From contig CM070634.1 in NCBI GenBank assembly GCA_036346255.1, forward strand, positions 83,145,020 through 83,209,019: DNA of 64,000 bases, in the 5' to 3' direction. How positions within the stretch are numbered: the first letter of the stretch is position 1; the number at the start of each line of letters is the position of its first letter. The notes below the pieces were generated by a model. The model searched no databases and was not told the DNA's origin. It saw nothing but the letters and a program-made list of their open reading frames with translations. Both the position numbers and the translations under genes were made by a program. The DNA is from Ampelocalamus luodianensis (Eukaryota > Streptophyta > Magnoliopsida > Poales > Poaceae). Positions 32,581 through 44,600 of this stretch are shown one piece after another.

Positions 32581-34694
32581 TTAGGCTGGTTCGGCTTTGG
32601 CATGATTCACTTGTCCTCTTGCAGAAGGAAGTGGGATCCTGATGGCTTGACTGGAAGTCGGAGTTGTTCCTTGGCCTACTCCTGGTGTAGCGACTCTGGT
32701 TGGCGTAGCTCCAAGGTTGAATGGAATTGGCGTCAGGGCTCGCTTTCTCGGGCAACTGTGAGCATAATGGCCTATCTCTTGGCACTTGAAGCAAATGACT
32801 TCTGAGAGGGGACTATCTGAGGTGGAAGCTTTCTTCAGTGGGCAGTTGTTGGCATAGTAACCCTTTTTCTGACAATTGAAACACGTGATTCCTGCAGCAC
32901 GAGACGAGCTCTTCTGAGGTGGGTCTCCCAAGGATGTGTTGGGAGCGGCACCGCTTCGCAGTTCACGATCGTTTCTTGAGGCATTGGCAACCCTAAACTT
33001 CGGTATTTAAACAACTGTGACATGTATCTTCTGTTGTTTTTACCACCCGCTGCGGGCGTTATGGTTGCGATCAAAGTGGCTTCTGGAATGTTATCCGGGG
33101 TGATTTCTAGGCGTCCTTGCGGGCATCCACTGGTAAAGTGTCCCATATCCTTACATCTAAAACATTGTATTCCTTCCTTTGATGTTTTATTCTGCTGTAG
33201 TTGAACACCAGTATTGTTGCAGAACACCGGTATCGGCGGATGCAGTGCTGATCCTGGAGTCATGAGTGCGGCTGATGTTGGTGATTGGTTGTGTTGAGGT
33301 TGAATCACACGAGTCTTGGAGTTTCTTGCAACATCTTGCTCTTGATTCATCATCTTCCTCTTGTGACAATTGTCCTGCTGACGATAGGTAGCTTCTAAAT
33401 TGAGTGCCTTGGGATGGATCTTGTTGGAATTTGGTTCCTCTGGTTCTTGGGATAACTTGGTAGAAGTAATCATGGTCCTGCCTTCCTTGGCTTGGATGAG
33501 AGCGGCTTGAAATTGTTCATGTTGCTGCTGTGATATAGAGGTCAACATTGTCGTCGGAGGGCACTGGATCAGATAATGATCTTTGTTCTCACATAAGTGA
33601 CGGGTAATATTGTTTATTGGACATTCTTCAAGTGAATGATTTCCTTCACAGCTTGAGCAATTGATTTCGTGCTTACTAGCACTATGCTCTATCTCTCCAC
33701 AACAAACACATGCACAATCCTTAGGCTTGATTGGTGGGCCGGACCACAACTGCCTTTGCTTAACGTGAGCTTCTTCTGTAATGTCACGACTCGTTGGGCT
33801 TCTTATGAGGGGCTTAGGAATCATTGCTGCTGGGTGAGACATCCGAGGTTCTTCCGACCTGTCTTTCAATGCTGAAGCTGCTCGTGGTGCCAAGATTTCT
33901 TGTTTATGCAAGGGACATTGCTTGACAAAGTATCCTTCCTTGCCACAATAGTTGCAGACTTTATACTGGATCAGCTTCCTTTGGGGACACTTGGAGAAAT
34001 AGTGTCCCATGCCATTGCAGTTAGCACAATGATTATCCTGTTTTGGCTTTTCCTTTTGGGGACATTTGCAGGCAAAGTGCCTTTGTTCACCACATCTGTA
34101 ACAGATAACGTACTTCCCTAAATGGTGATTTTCAGGAGGAAAGTGACTCTTGTCATCGGAATGAGGTTCTTCCAGTGGCTGGATCCTTGGTAACTCATTT
34201 TTCTCCCTTTCTACTATACTCCTAGGAACATGGGAGTGACGAAAAGCTGCTGAAAACTCAGCCCAAGTAATATCTTGTGGATTCTCATGGGTTCCATGGT
34301 AATTCTCCCACAAGTCTGCAGCAAGGCCTTCTAGCTGAGGTGCAGCATACAGAACCTTCTCGTGGTCGTTACACTGAGCAATGGTGAGTTTCTCCCCAAT
34401 AGAGTGTAACCAATCATCGGCGTCTAGTGGTTTGGAGGAGTTGGAAAATGTAGGGGGATGTGTCCTCATGAACCTTGTAAGCTTTGATGGTCGAAAAGTG
34501 CGGTGGTGGCGGTGGTATGGCGTGCCTTGATGGTTTTGGTTCATCCTGGTCATAAAAGCAACGACAGTCTGGTTCTGCTGGTTCATCATGTTGATTAGGG
34601 CTACAGCAGTCTGGTTCTGTTGAGTCATTATCTGGTTCATGTTCTGCATCATTGCGCTCATCAGCTGAGTTTGGGCTGCCATGAACTGACCCAA
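32581..34694 (-). CDS. Retrotransposon gag-like protein with expanded zinc-knuckle array (frameshifted)
   Basis: A 619-codon frame (32835-34694) starts MGQFMAAQTQ and includes a Gln/Asn/Met-rich start. About residues 68-160 are a Retrotrans_gag-type region: THPPTFSNSSKPLDADDWL, then the LEG and DITWAEFSAAFR motifs. The second half of the usual gag core is missing. Zinc knuckles follow: C198/C201/H206/C211, C223/C226/H231/C236, C247/C250/Y255/C260, a degenerate one at 329-342, a short one at 346-358, a one-Cys-short one ending at 378, and CFRCKDMGHFTSGC near residue 530. A frameshift near 32930 moves the reading to a second frame (32581-32931) that adds CFNCQKKGYYANNC and CFKCQEIGHYAHSC. That gives nine knuckle-like units where typical gag has one or two. 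Gag binds and packages element RNA. The frameshift and knuckle losses suggest decay. Confidence 0.85.
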
Positions 34695-35320
34695 ACCCTG
34701 GTCTGCTACGGCTGTTGGAGGAGGTGGTGGGGCGGTGTATTGGGATCCACGGCGTTAGCTTCGCTTGCGGTGGTGCGGGTCTGAACCATCTGCACAATTC
34801 TTCCCAGGTTTAATAGATGAGAGAGAGAAAGCACGATAGATAAGAGAGAAAAGCACAATAGACGAGAGGGAACAAGAGAGAGAAAGACAGAACAACCTAA
34901 TTGGGGAAGTCGGTTTAACCCAAAGGACGAATAGCCGGAAAGCTATGAAGAAGCAACAAAACTCGAGCCTAAAGATCCTATTATACGAACTAATCGATAC
35001 TACACTAGGAGGGTACACCTACTAAAACACTTCTAATTTAACTTATTATGGATGGTCAACTAGAAGCAAGGCTCGATCCTGCAAAGATTACGGAGGTAAG
35101 AAAGATCAATTTAAATTCGAAAACCAACTTAAGAAAAGGTAAGAAGTAAGAATCTAAGAATGAGGTGAGAAAAGATTAGAATAGACGAGAAGAGAATAGA
35201 ATAGAATAAGAGAAGAGAAGAATAACTATTCAAGTTAACTGGTTGGTTTGATTTAAAAAATAAATTTTGAAGTTTTGACTAAACGACCATGCTAACAATG
35301 GTTACATCCTACAGTCGATA
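34695..35320 (-). other. Leader region between primer site and gag
   Basis: The purine-rich leader has GAGAGAGAAAG and AGAGAAGAGAAG words and no conserved frame. It is expected to hold the packaging signal, but none is identifiable by eye. Confidence 0.5.
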
Positions 35321-35334
35321 TGGCTCTGATACCA
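35321..35334 (-). other. Primer-binding site (initiator tRNA-Met)
   Basis: The minus strand reads TGGTATCAGAGCCA, the standard plant primer site for initiator tRNA-Met, five bases from the LTR. The match is complete over the usual 12 bases. Confidence 0.93.
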
Positions 35335-35339
35335 CCTCT

Positions 35340-38300
35340 TGTCAGGACCCCAGGTATACAACCCCAAGACCCTTTATGCATTCCGAACTAATCACGTGAT
35401 CAGTAGCTAGCTCGCACAGTTATAACAAAGATGTAATCATAACCATACAACCAATTAACGATGAAGCGGACAAATTAATATTAATAGTAGCAAAAGACCT
35501 TATGGTCAAGTCTTACAAGGTTTGCCACGCAGGGCTTAACAACAAAAGATAACTTGCCATGGAGAACAAAACATCTCGTGGAGGCCATCCGACATGCCCA
35601 CAGGCAATTGAGTGGAGGACGCGACCTAGTTCGCAAAGTCTTCGAAGTTCTCCTCTTCATGAAACTCGGAGTTCCCTAGTTCTTCTGTGGGGATTAATCA
35701 CACAGGGCGCAAGCCGTGAGTACTTTGAATGTACTCAGCAAGTCGTAGGAAATGTATGCAATTAATATTTCTGCAAGGCTAGACAAGAAAAGCTTTATGT
35801 TTAATTTGCAGAAAGCGGCATTTACAGTTAATACGGTAAGTAGATTGCAAAAGCACAATTTAAAAGATTAATATGTAAGTAATCAATTTTCTTTGAAACA
35901 ACAGGTGAACACCCTATTCACCTCCCAACCATAACCAGATCCAACTACACGATCCAACCGAACCATTACCACATTTTTTTGATAAAAACTCTACCCCTTG
36001 CGTGAAAGCTCTGGGCATGTCCGTAACCGGGCACACGGCTATTCGAATAGTTTTACACTCTGCAGAGGTTGTGCACTTTACCCACATGACACGACTTCTC
36101 TACTTTGTTTGGCACCCGGCGATGCCACCGCTAACTACCTTAGGTAAGCAGTCTACCTCGTTTTCGATTAGGAAGTTTTCGTTTCGAAATTGAATTTAAA
36201 ATTTCGCAATTTCGCGTTCGTTGTTTCTTCCGGCTTTGGGCTGGGCCTTTGGCCAACAAGCCCAAAGGAGGCCTTGTGGGACAAGGGGCTGTTTTGGAGC
36301 CCAGAGGCAGCCGTGGGGCCCAAGCCCATCAAGGGCCGCCATAGGGGCCTTTAGGCGGTGAAACCCTAGCCCCACCCCTTCCACCTCTCCCCCTTTTGGG
36401 CGCCGCCACTTCCACCTCTCCCCTCCATCTTGTGCGCCACAACCAGCAGGGTGCGCCCTCCTCCTCCCCATTGGTGCTGCCCCAAGGTCCGGAGTCGCCC
36501 CATATCCCGGAGCTTTCCCTCGGTGTTGAGCCCTCGTTCTGCGGCCTCCGCGTCGTATTGGTGGAGTTTCGCAAGGGTTCAGATCAAGGCGGTGGGGATC
36601 TTCACCACGTTCGATCGTCGTGCTCTGGCGCTCCAAGGGTAATGTGTCTCGGTTGTGGTTGGTGGTTTGGTCGTAGAAGAGGAAACGAATAAATTGCTTG
36701 GATCAATGTCGGTTTCTTTGTAGATAGCAATCTGTATGAGTATGTTGCGTGGTCCGAATTTGAGAGGTTCATCTCCTGGAGTTATGTAGGTCTTGTTCTT
36801 AGCTTTAGTTGGCGCCAAGAACACTAAAATACGACGAACGAGTCAAAAGTTATGATAGATTTAATATCTGCTGTCGAGTCGGCGAGAATTACCTTTTAAG
36901 TTGTCTTTTAAAATAGGTGTATGTTAATGGACGAATCAGGTTTCATCCCAACTAGGTTAATGTAGATAATTTCATAACTTTTCAGATTGTTAAAGAACGC
37001 TCAATTCGGAGTTGTAGATTAAAAGTTATGGATGTTTTAATCTTGCTTGTCTTAACTGTTCGGACAGATTCTGTCTGCTATTTCAATTACCCGTTAGTAT
37101 AATAATTTGGCGAATTGGGTTACCTCATCAACTAGAGTGTTGTAGGTATGATCGTTAAGTTTATGTAGGAGCTGGGCTCACCTCGTTTGAGTCCCAAGTA
37201 AATAGTTATGGCCAATACCGTGCTGCTGTCCAGATCCGATTCCAGGTGCTATCTGTTTTTGATTTGGGGTTACGGCTATTTCTTGGGTGTTCAAGAGAGT
37301 ATTGTAGATTATTAAGTCGTATTGCGTACCATGTGGTTCTTATTTCGTTTATTGAACTGTTTAGGCGGCGAGGCTACGAGGTTTGGGAGCACCTTCGTTG
37401 CACGCTAGCGCGTGCGCAACGCGAAGGCAAGTATTTTGTTGTTCACATGCTTGGAGTATGATGCATGCTTGATGATTGTATTGTGTTTTTCAAATCCATG
37501 AGAATGTTCAAAGCTTATGTCCTTTTACGATGTGTTATATACATGAGTATATATATGATGTCTTTCATAGTTCATACTTGATTCATGCATCCTAATTCAT
37601 GTTTTATCCACGAGAGTGGAGTGTAAGTCCCACCATTCCAAGGTGGGCAGTTTGGACATTGTCATGTCCCATCCACGGGAGTGGATAGAAAGACCCATCA
37701 ATTCCAGTATGGGCGCGTAAGACCCATCAATTCCAGTATGGGCAGTTTTGGACACTTGTATGAAACGTTCTTCATACGGAACTTGGATCCCCGCACTTTT
37801 GTTAAGGTGCGGGCTTAAGTGAACACCGACGGGTGTGTCACTAGCTATACCGGTATAAGCATGTGTGCAGTCCATCCTTGATTACATTCATTCATTTCAT
37901 GTTTTTCTTAAGTGCTCATTCGATGCAATGTTCGCATTCTTAAATGATGATGTCTTGGTTGTATATGTGTTCTGTCTCTTTCACTGTACTTGTTGAGTCG
38001 TGGACTCACTCTTGCGTTGTTTTCTTATTTTAGGTAACCCCTGATGTTGGCTCACTTGGGAGGGAGTAGACACACACTACTCGTTCACATCATCCTATTC
38101 ATGTTCAAGATTAAATTTATTTCTATCTTACATTCGTTATTGATGAACTGTAATAATTAAATTATAATTGGTGAAGGAAGGATACCTTCACCACAATGGT
38201 GTGGATTTATTTCTGCATGTGAACTTTCATTATCAATGAACTGAATTAAATATCTTAGATGGTGAAGGAAGGATACCTTCATCATGTCCTGGTTGTTTTA

Positions 38301-40755
38301 ATACTGCCATCAGTTGATTCTCTATTTCTTATTCTCCCTCATTGTGTAGATTGTTAGATTAAATAGGTGGCATCTTGGCTTCCGAATAGCCAGGGTGTTA
38401 CACAGTCTAGAGTACATGACAGGGCCTTTACAAAGTTCTGCTTTGACCCAGTTCTGCTCGCTAAGGATTCGCCGTTACTGGCCCCTCTTGCGCCATTCTC
38501 AACCCAAACAGAACCGAATCAAAACATAGCTAATTAGTAGGCCAGGTCTATCCCAATCTAGACATGAGGTTGCACGGTAAGACCCAAAACAATGGCGTAC
38601 AAGGTTAAGTCCTTAGTGATCTGGTCAGGCGAGACTAATCCACGTCCTAATGTGCGTTACGGCACCCACACACACCACCGCCCACTCGCCCGAGCATAAA
38701 ACATTTCTCGTTCACCCGGCCAAAGGACCACCCTAGTCCTCGCACCACAATTTTATCAAGTGACATTGCCACGGTTCCATAGTTCATTAGTCAAATTCAA
38801 TCGTAGATGGGTTCAACCTGGCCAGAGGACCACCCTGATCCTAGCACAACACACTTTTAGTTAAGGTGACAACAGATATCGTGGCCTCACACAGGGCCAC
38901 ACTTCATTTTAATTAGCTACACTGGCTGCTACTACACAAGCCACAAACCAAGTGCGTTGGGGGTAAAATAACATTGGTGATTTGTGATGCCGAGAGACCC
39001 GCGTCTACTTAGAGCGTGACTAAGCAAGCAAAACGTACCCCTATTGGTATACAAAGGCATCCAACTAAGAGAGAACCATCCTATGGTGACCAAGGTTTAA
39101 TGTCATTCAAGGATAAATGTCATTTGTAATTTGTCAAGGAGGCATAATGGAAATTAGGTAGTTAACTAATCCCGAAACCATTTATAATAATCTTAGAAAT
39201 GCATGTTTATGTCAAACAATATACTTTTATAAATTGGATTCAACATGATCAAAGGTCTACGACTTGCCTTCGTTGAAGAGTTGAGGTGCTTCGGTCGTCG
39301 GGTCCGAAAAATCTTCCGAAACACCAAATTTACACATGCAAAAAGAGCTAAATAAAAAAAAAAACAACTCCAAATAAATACCAAATTAGCACTAACAGAA
39401 AGAGGAGGATCTTAGATGAATTTAAAAATTTGAATCACTCGAATCGGAGTTCGAATGAGAAAGATACGGCCTTTGGAAGTTGGAAAAACACATGAAATGA
39501 AGAAATTAGGGTTTTCCTCAAATTCCTGATTTATTTTTGTGAAGGAAAAGGTGAATATGACGTCAGCTGACGTCATCGGAGGGTTTTTCGGCGGAGCAAA
39601 GCTCGATGGCGGCGAGTCGAACTCGAAATACGGCGAGCTTGGAGGGAGAAAGGGGAAGTGAGATGAGGGAAACAAGAGAGGAGAGGGAGGCGCATCCAGT
39701 GCTTGCTTTTATAGGACTCGGGGAGGCCGGAGGACAACGAGGAGGAGGGGTTGTTGGCCGATAATGGCGGACGGCAGGGGCGGCTTGTCCGCGCGGAGAA
39801 GGGGGAAAAGCGGGGGCGCACGTGTGTGGCGGAGGCGGGGACGGGCGGCGTGAGGTTGGCGGCGGGGTAGGCTGCTAGGGCATGGCGAGGGAGCGGCAGG
39901 AGCTAACGAGAAACGCAGGCGCAAAACCGCGCACGCGCGCACGAACGGACGAGGAAGAAGGCAAGGGGAAGAAGAAGGGGCCTGACAGGTGAGGCCCGCG
40001 TGGCAGAGAGAGAGGAGCGGAAGCGGGGAATGGTGCGGGGATGGTAGCCGTCCGATCAAGATTGGATGGTGTCCGATCAAAGGGGGGTCGATGGCGCTGC
40101 GGGCCAGCACGGGCCGCGCGAGGAGGAGGGGAGAATGGGCTAAAGAGATTCGGCCCAAAGTGAATAGGGAAGATTTTTAGGGATTTTTGAATTTAGAAAA
40201 TACCAGAAAAGCAAAAACCTTTTTAGAAAATAGCTAAAACCGTCCAAACATTCAAAAAAAATACACAGAAATCTCTTGAATTATTTAGAATATAATAAAA
40301 ATACATTTAACTATACTTTAGATTTTAATTTTGTTAACAAAATAGATTTTAACTTCAAACCAAAGGAAAAAACCAATTCTAAAATCTAGAAAAAGCAAGA
40401 AAAGGCTTAAAATCCAAATAAAATCCAGAAAACTCAAATAAACTAACTTTTTAATTTAATTGAATTTGGATTAATTCAATTTAAACAATTTTTTATTCTA
40501 AAATTTCAAGTTAAGCTTTTGCAACTTAAGTAACCTAAATGGTTTCTTTTTAGGCTTTTGAAAATCTTCAAAAAGACTCCGAAATAAACGAGAAGACAAA
40601 TAAAACAACTTTTATTTACTTGGAGTTGGATTTACTCACATTAAATTGTTTTTTATTTATGAAATTTTAGTTTAAGCTTTAACAAAACAGGAAAAAGCAA
40701 ATAGTTATTTTTATTTTAAAATTTTTCAAAAACTCAGGAAATTTGGGATGTTACA
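35340..40755 (-). repeat. 5' LTR of the gag-only element, interrupted
   Basis: It is the same sequence as 28750-32407, with frequent substitutions, plus two structural changes. One is a 2249-bp insertion (36154-38402). The other is a deletion of about 510 bp at the phrase TTTTTCGGC near 39590. The deletion joins short CGGC repeats, as expected for illegitimate recombination. Confidence 0.92.
36154..38402 (-). mobile_element. Solo LTR (2.25 kb) nested in the gag-only element
   Basis: The empty site is preserved in the other LTR (near 29568), which proves the insertion. A 5-bp duplication CAGTC flanks it (36149-36153 and 38403-38407). On the minus strand it begins TGTAACACCCTGGCTATTCG and ends CGAGGTA, so the terminal CA has become TA. 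No gag or pol and no second terminal copy are present, so it is a solo LTR left by unequal recombination. Inside are a duplicated GGTGAAGGAAGGATACCTTC block (38173 and 38261) and tandem AGACCCATCAATTCCAGTAT units (37690-37745). GC-rich open frames at 36200-36690 have no domain. Confidence 0.9.
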
Positions 40756-41569
40756 ACAAGATAATGTCGCACAAGACCCACTCAAATGTACTAGCTGAAT
40801 GCACCCAAGAGCACCAGAACCAATGTTCCTTCTCCTTCTAGATCGAGCTAAAGCCGAACACAAGAGCTTCAACTGCACACCACCGAAGTACTTTCCATGC
40901 ACCCACACAAGAATGTGGCGCAAAAAGGAAGCCGACAGGAGCACACAAAGGAGGATCAAGAGGTCCAGACGGCGCAATACAACAGCACAGATTTTCAGAA
41001 GGAAGAATGAATGGAGGCTATTGTTCTACGCGCTATGCTCTCGACGTCTCCAGGCATATATATAGAGAGAGATGCAGACTGGTAACTGACAGATTAAACA
41101 GTCATTTACCCACTGGTAACTAACACACTTAACCAGTCATTTACCTCTCGTAATCTGTCACATAACCACCATTTACCCACGTAGCGCGCTATCATCATCA
41201 CCCAATAAAGCCTCTAATTCAAACATTTGAATCGCATTCAAACAGAGAGAGAGAGAGAGATGCATGGTTCAGCAAAAATAAGGTGGACTTGGTCTGCCAA
41301 ATGGTGCACCACGTCACGGCTCGGTCACGCGTCGCAAGTCACTCAATTTTTCACTCGAAAATACACGAACGTGCGCATGCGTGCGTGCGTGCATGTGTGT
41401 GTTTAGCCAAAGCTCTCCTCGTGCCACCCTCCTCCATGTGTCACATGTTTCAAGGAGTGGCAAGGACTCCACCTTATATATTGGTCACCTCCACCTTACT
41501 TTAGCAATATGGTACTAAACCATAAATGCTTTGAAATTATAGAAAATGGGCCTCACTAATATGGGTCAA
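40756..41569 (-). repeat. 3' LTR of the minus-strand copia copy (partial)
   Basis: It is the reverse complement of 54695-55540: the shared words AGACGTC and AGCATAGCGCGTAGAACAAT, a GTAAATG-rich middle, and GTGGAGGTGACCAA. It is cut at the left by the gag-only element. At the junction with internal DNA (41569) the purine tract and LTR tip seen at 54680-54700 are deleted, apparently between two short GGAA(A)TT words. Confidence 0.88.
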
Positions 41570-41635
41570 TTCCAAAGCAAGAAGCAAAAAAGGATATCAA
41601 AGATATTGTGCAGAAGTACTGTTAATATACCAGTC

Positions 41636-44600
41636 TGTAACATCCCAACTTTGGGCTTGTGTTTCAAATGTAAGAAAATCAGAAGAAATTAAAACTTTTT
41701 CTTACATCATGTATTTCCTGTATGCTTTGAACATCTGTTGCAAGAAGCTATGGAGATACAATGTCACAAGTCTATTTGATCCAAACTTTGATATTCCAAA
41801 AAACAATCTTGTCAAATTTTGTGATCATCTTTGGGAAATATTTTTCCTAAGTTTCTGTGATGATGTGTGACCCCTCTGAAAAATTTCACAATTTTTAGAA
41901 ATTGTTTGAATATTTTAGAGGGCATTCAAACTTGTTTGACTCTCAGTCAAACATTAAAACAGAGCCTTGCAGAATTTTTGGAGATTTATTCACAGCATAA
42001 AAACCTCTGAAAATTTTGCACAAGGTTAACATCTGAGTTAGCAAGCTCCTGTAAAAATTTCATAATTCTTGGAGTTGTTTGCTACCTCAAATAAATCCTT
42101 CAAAGTCTCTGTTCTAATTTTGAAGTCAAACCTAGTCTCAACGTGCTTTGGGTTGAGTCGGACTCGGCTCGAGCCAATTGACTCGTCCGATCAACTAAGC
42201 GCAGAGCCTCTCTTTAAAACGCGCGTCCATTCTCGACCGTTAGATCTCGATCGCGCGGCCCACGTGCGTGTAACCTTTCGGACCTTCCGGTTGCTTAAAT
42301 GAATGTCAACCGTTAGATCTCCATCCAACCGTTTAGATCCTCTGAAATCTTCGGACCCTCCGGTTGTTGATTTGAATCAGAGCCATTGGATTGAGATCCA
42401 ACGCTCGCTTGTCCCTCTGTTGAAAATCAAGTTCGCAACGTGGGGCAATCCGAGCCGTTCATTTCTAATCCTAGGGCTTGCGATCTCCTTCGTTGTGTTT
42501 TAAAGCCCGGAGGCGTGGCGCTATCTCAGCCGTCCGATTTGAATCGTAGGGCTCTGGAACGCCCGAGCCTTTCCTCTGGTCATCTTCAACCTCTAGCCGT
42601 GCATGAACAGTAGGGAGAGTGATGGCAGTGTCTTGTCGTGCTTCCTACGGCCGCCCTAGTCAACAGTGAGGGTCGTGGGAGACACATCCACGGTGTGCCA
42701 TACCTAATGCACATCTACTATCTTTTTCCTTGTCGTGCACCTTGTGCTCGTGCTTTCTTGCCTAGAAAAGTTTGTGGTGCAAACCCTAATGCCTCTAGGG
42801 CCTTATAAGCACCCAAATCACTTCCTGGTATTTCTTTAGATCACCATCAAGCTCCATTCTCAGTGTTGGAGCTTAACACCTCAAAAATGGCAAGTCGCCA
42901 TTGTTGACCCGTGGAGCTCCATTGGTGATCTTGGTGTTCAGTGGTTCTCCTTCATGTTTCTTTGCCCTATCCTCATCTATTTTCTATCTTGAACATTTCC
43001 CTCACTTAATTTTGGATTTGATTCTCGTGAATTGTCCAATTTGGGGTTTGTTCAAATTCGGCGAAATGGTCATCTTCTTCCTCACTTCGGTGAGTGCTCC
43101 ATTTCCTAATTACTTGCTCTTGTGGCTTCGTGAATCATTATGAAGCTATCACGATGCTTTGGAATCACTCATTTGGCTCAGGATGTCATTTTCAATCTTT
43201 CTTCTCCAAGTCCGGCGAGCTTCCTCCGTGAACCAGCTTCTCCGGCCATCTTTGAAGCTCCTCTTCATCAAGGTAGCTTCTTATTAGTCCTTAGAGGCTC
43301 GCACCGCTTCTTTGATTTGCAGGAGCTTTTCGCTATTTTCATTCTTAGCAGTAAAAGCTCCCTTTTTCATTTTCCGGCTAGCCGGCGTTTTAGTCTCTCA
43401 CCGCCGGCGAGAATGCCACCATTAGGTTCTAGGCGTTATTGCGATCCCATTTTGGTTCTTGTTCGGCACCGCCGCGGCCAGTGTTGCCGGCGACGAGCCG
43501 TTGAAGCCGCTCGGTATTTTGCCGGCGAGGAGCTCCTGTTTTCGTCATTTGATTAAGGCACATTAATTGCACAGTGATTGCTAATCATTAGTTAATTAAT
43601 GGTGTCTTAACCTTTGTCGTTGAGCCACTGACCAGTGGGCCCGGCATCCTTTAATCCCGCGCTGGCGCAATCTCGCCTTGTTTGACATCATTAATGCTTA
43701 ATCATTGATTAATTAATGTGTCGGGTGTTATTGTCGAACTCCACCTTTTGGGTCGTGACATGCGGGCCTCAATCTCTAAATCACGCCAAGCCGGTCATTA
43801 GGGCGCATTAATTACTAATCCTTATCAATCATTGGTGTTTAGTAGTTAATCACCGTCTTAATGCAATCCTCTGTCTCAGCGACAAGTGGGCCTGCATGCA
43901 TGCCGTGGGTTAAAAGCGGCGTGGGTGACTCAAGGTCAGCGACATGCGTGTCCCACGTGTCGACATCTCTCTTTGAACTTCGGGTCTATAGCCACGATTC
44001 GTTTCGGATCTGCGGCCCGGATCTAGAGTGCGTCGGACCCTCGGATGCCTTGATCATTCTCGGCCGTTGATCTTACGATCAACGGTGGGATCTTGTATGC
44101 AATCGGACCTTCCGACCGTTGGTGCGCTCGGACCGTCCATCCGCCGATCTGCGGTGGGATTGGCCCAAGCAATCGCACCGTCAGAATGCCTACACTGCGT
44201 GTGCGTGGTTGGATCTTGATCCAACGGTGGGCTCCGATGAGGTTTCGCGCATGTGCGCTGTTTTCGGCGCGCGTGAGCCGTAGGATTTTAGATCAAGGGT
44301 GGATAAGTGTCCACGTCTTATTCTTTTGTTTAAGTTTGTCTGTTTTTCGGTAAGTATTTATTTAACAACTGAAAATAATATAAAAACTTTAGAAACTCAT
44401 AACTAATTCATTTTAACTGCTTTTTAGGTTTTTCCAACTGTAATAATTTCTGTTGTCACTTAAGTTTAATATAAAAATGCATCCAAGGGTATTTCAGTAG
44501 CAGAAATTGTTGAAACTAAAATAATGTGATTCCTGCCATTAGGAAATTCCAGAAATAGTTTTAACCTTGGAAAATGCATATCTTTTTCTGTATAAATCCA

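Larger units (their letters stand above)
28750..40755 (-). mobile_element. Gag-only gypsy-type LTR retrotransposon (TR-GAG-like)
   Basis: The element runs TG...CA with a perfect 5-bp duplication ACAAG (28745-28749 and 40756-40760). Long LTRs (28750-32407 and 35340-40755) flank only 2.9 kb. The primer site next to the right LTR and the purine tract next to the left one give the minus orientation. The internal part encodes a gag-like zinc-knuckle protein and nothing else: no protease, RT, RNase H or integrase. This matches terminal-repeat elements with a GAG domain described in plants, which rely on enzymes from other elements. It is inserted in the left LTR of the copia sequence and was itself hit by the solo LTR 36154-38402. 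Confidence 0.93.

Noticed and set aside
28750..40755. Reading the whole region as a complete autonomous gypsy element
   Set aside because: No protease, RT, RNase H or integrase motif is present between the LTRs. The only coding part is gag-like.
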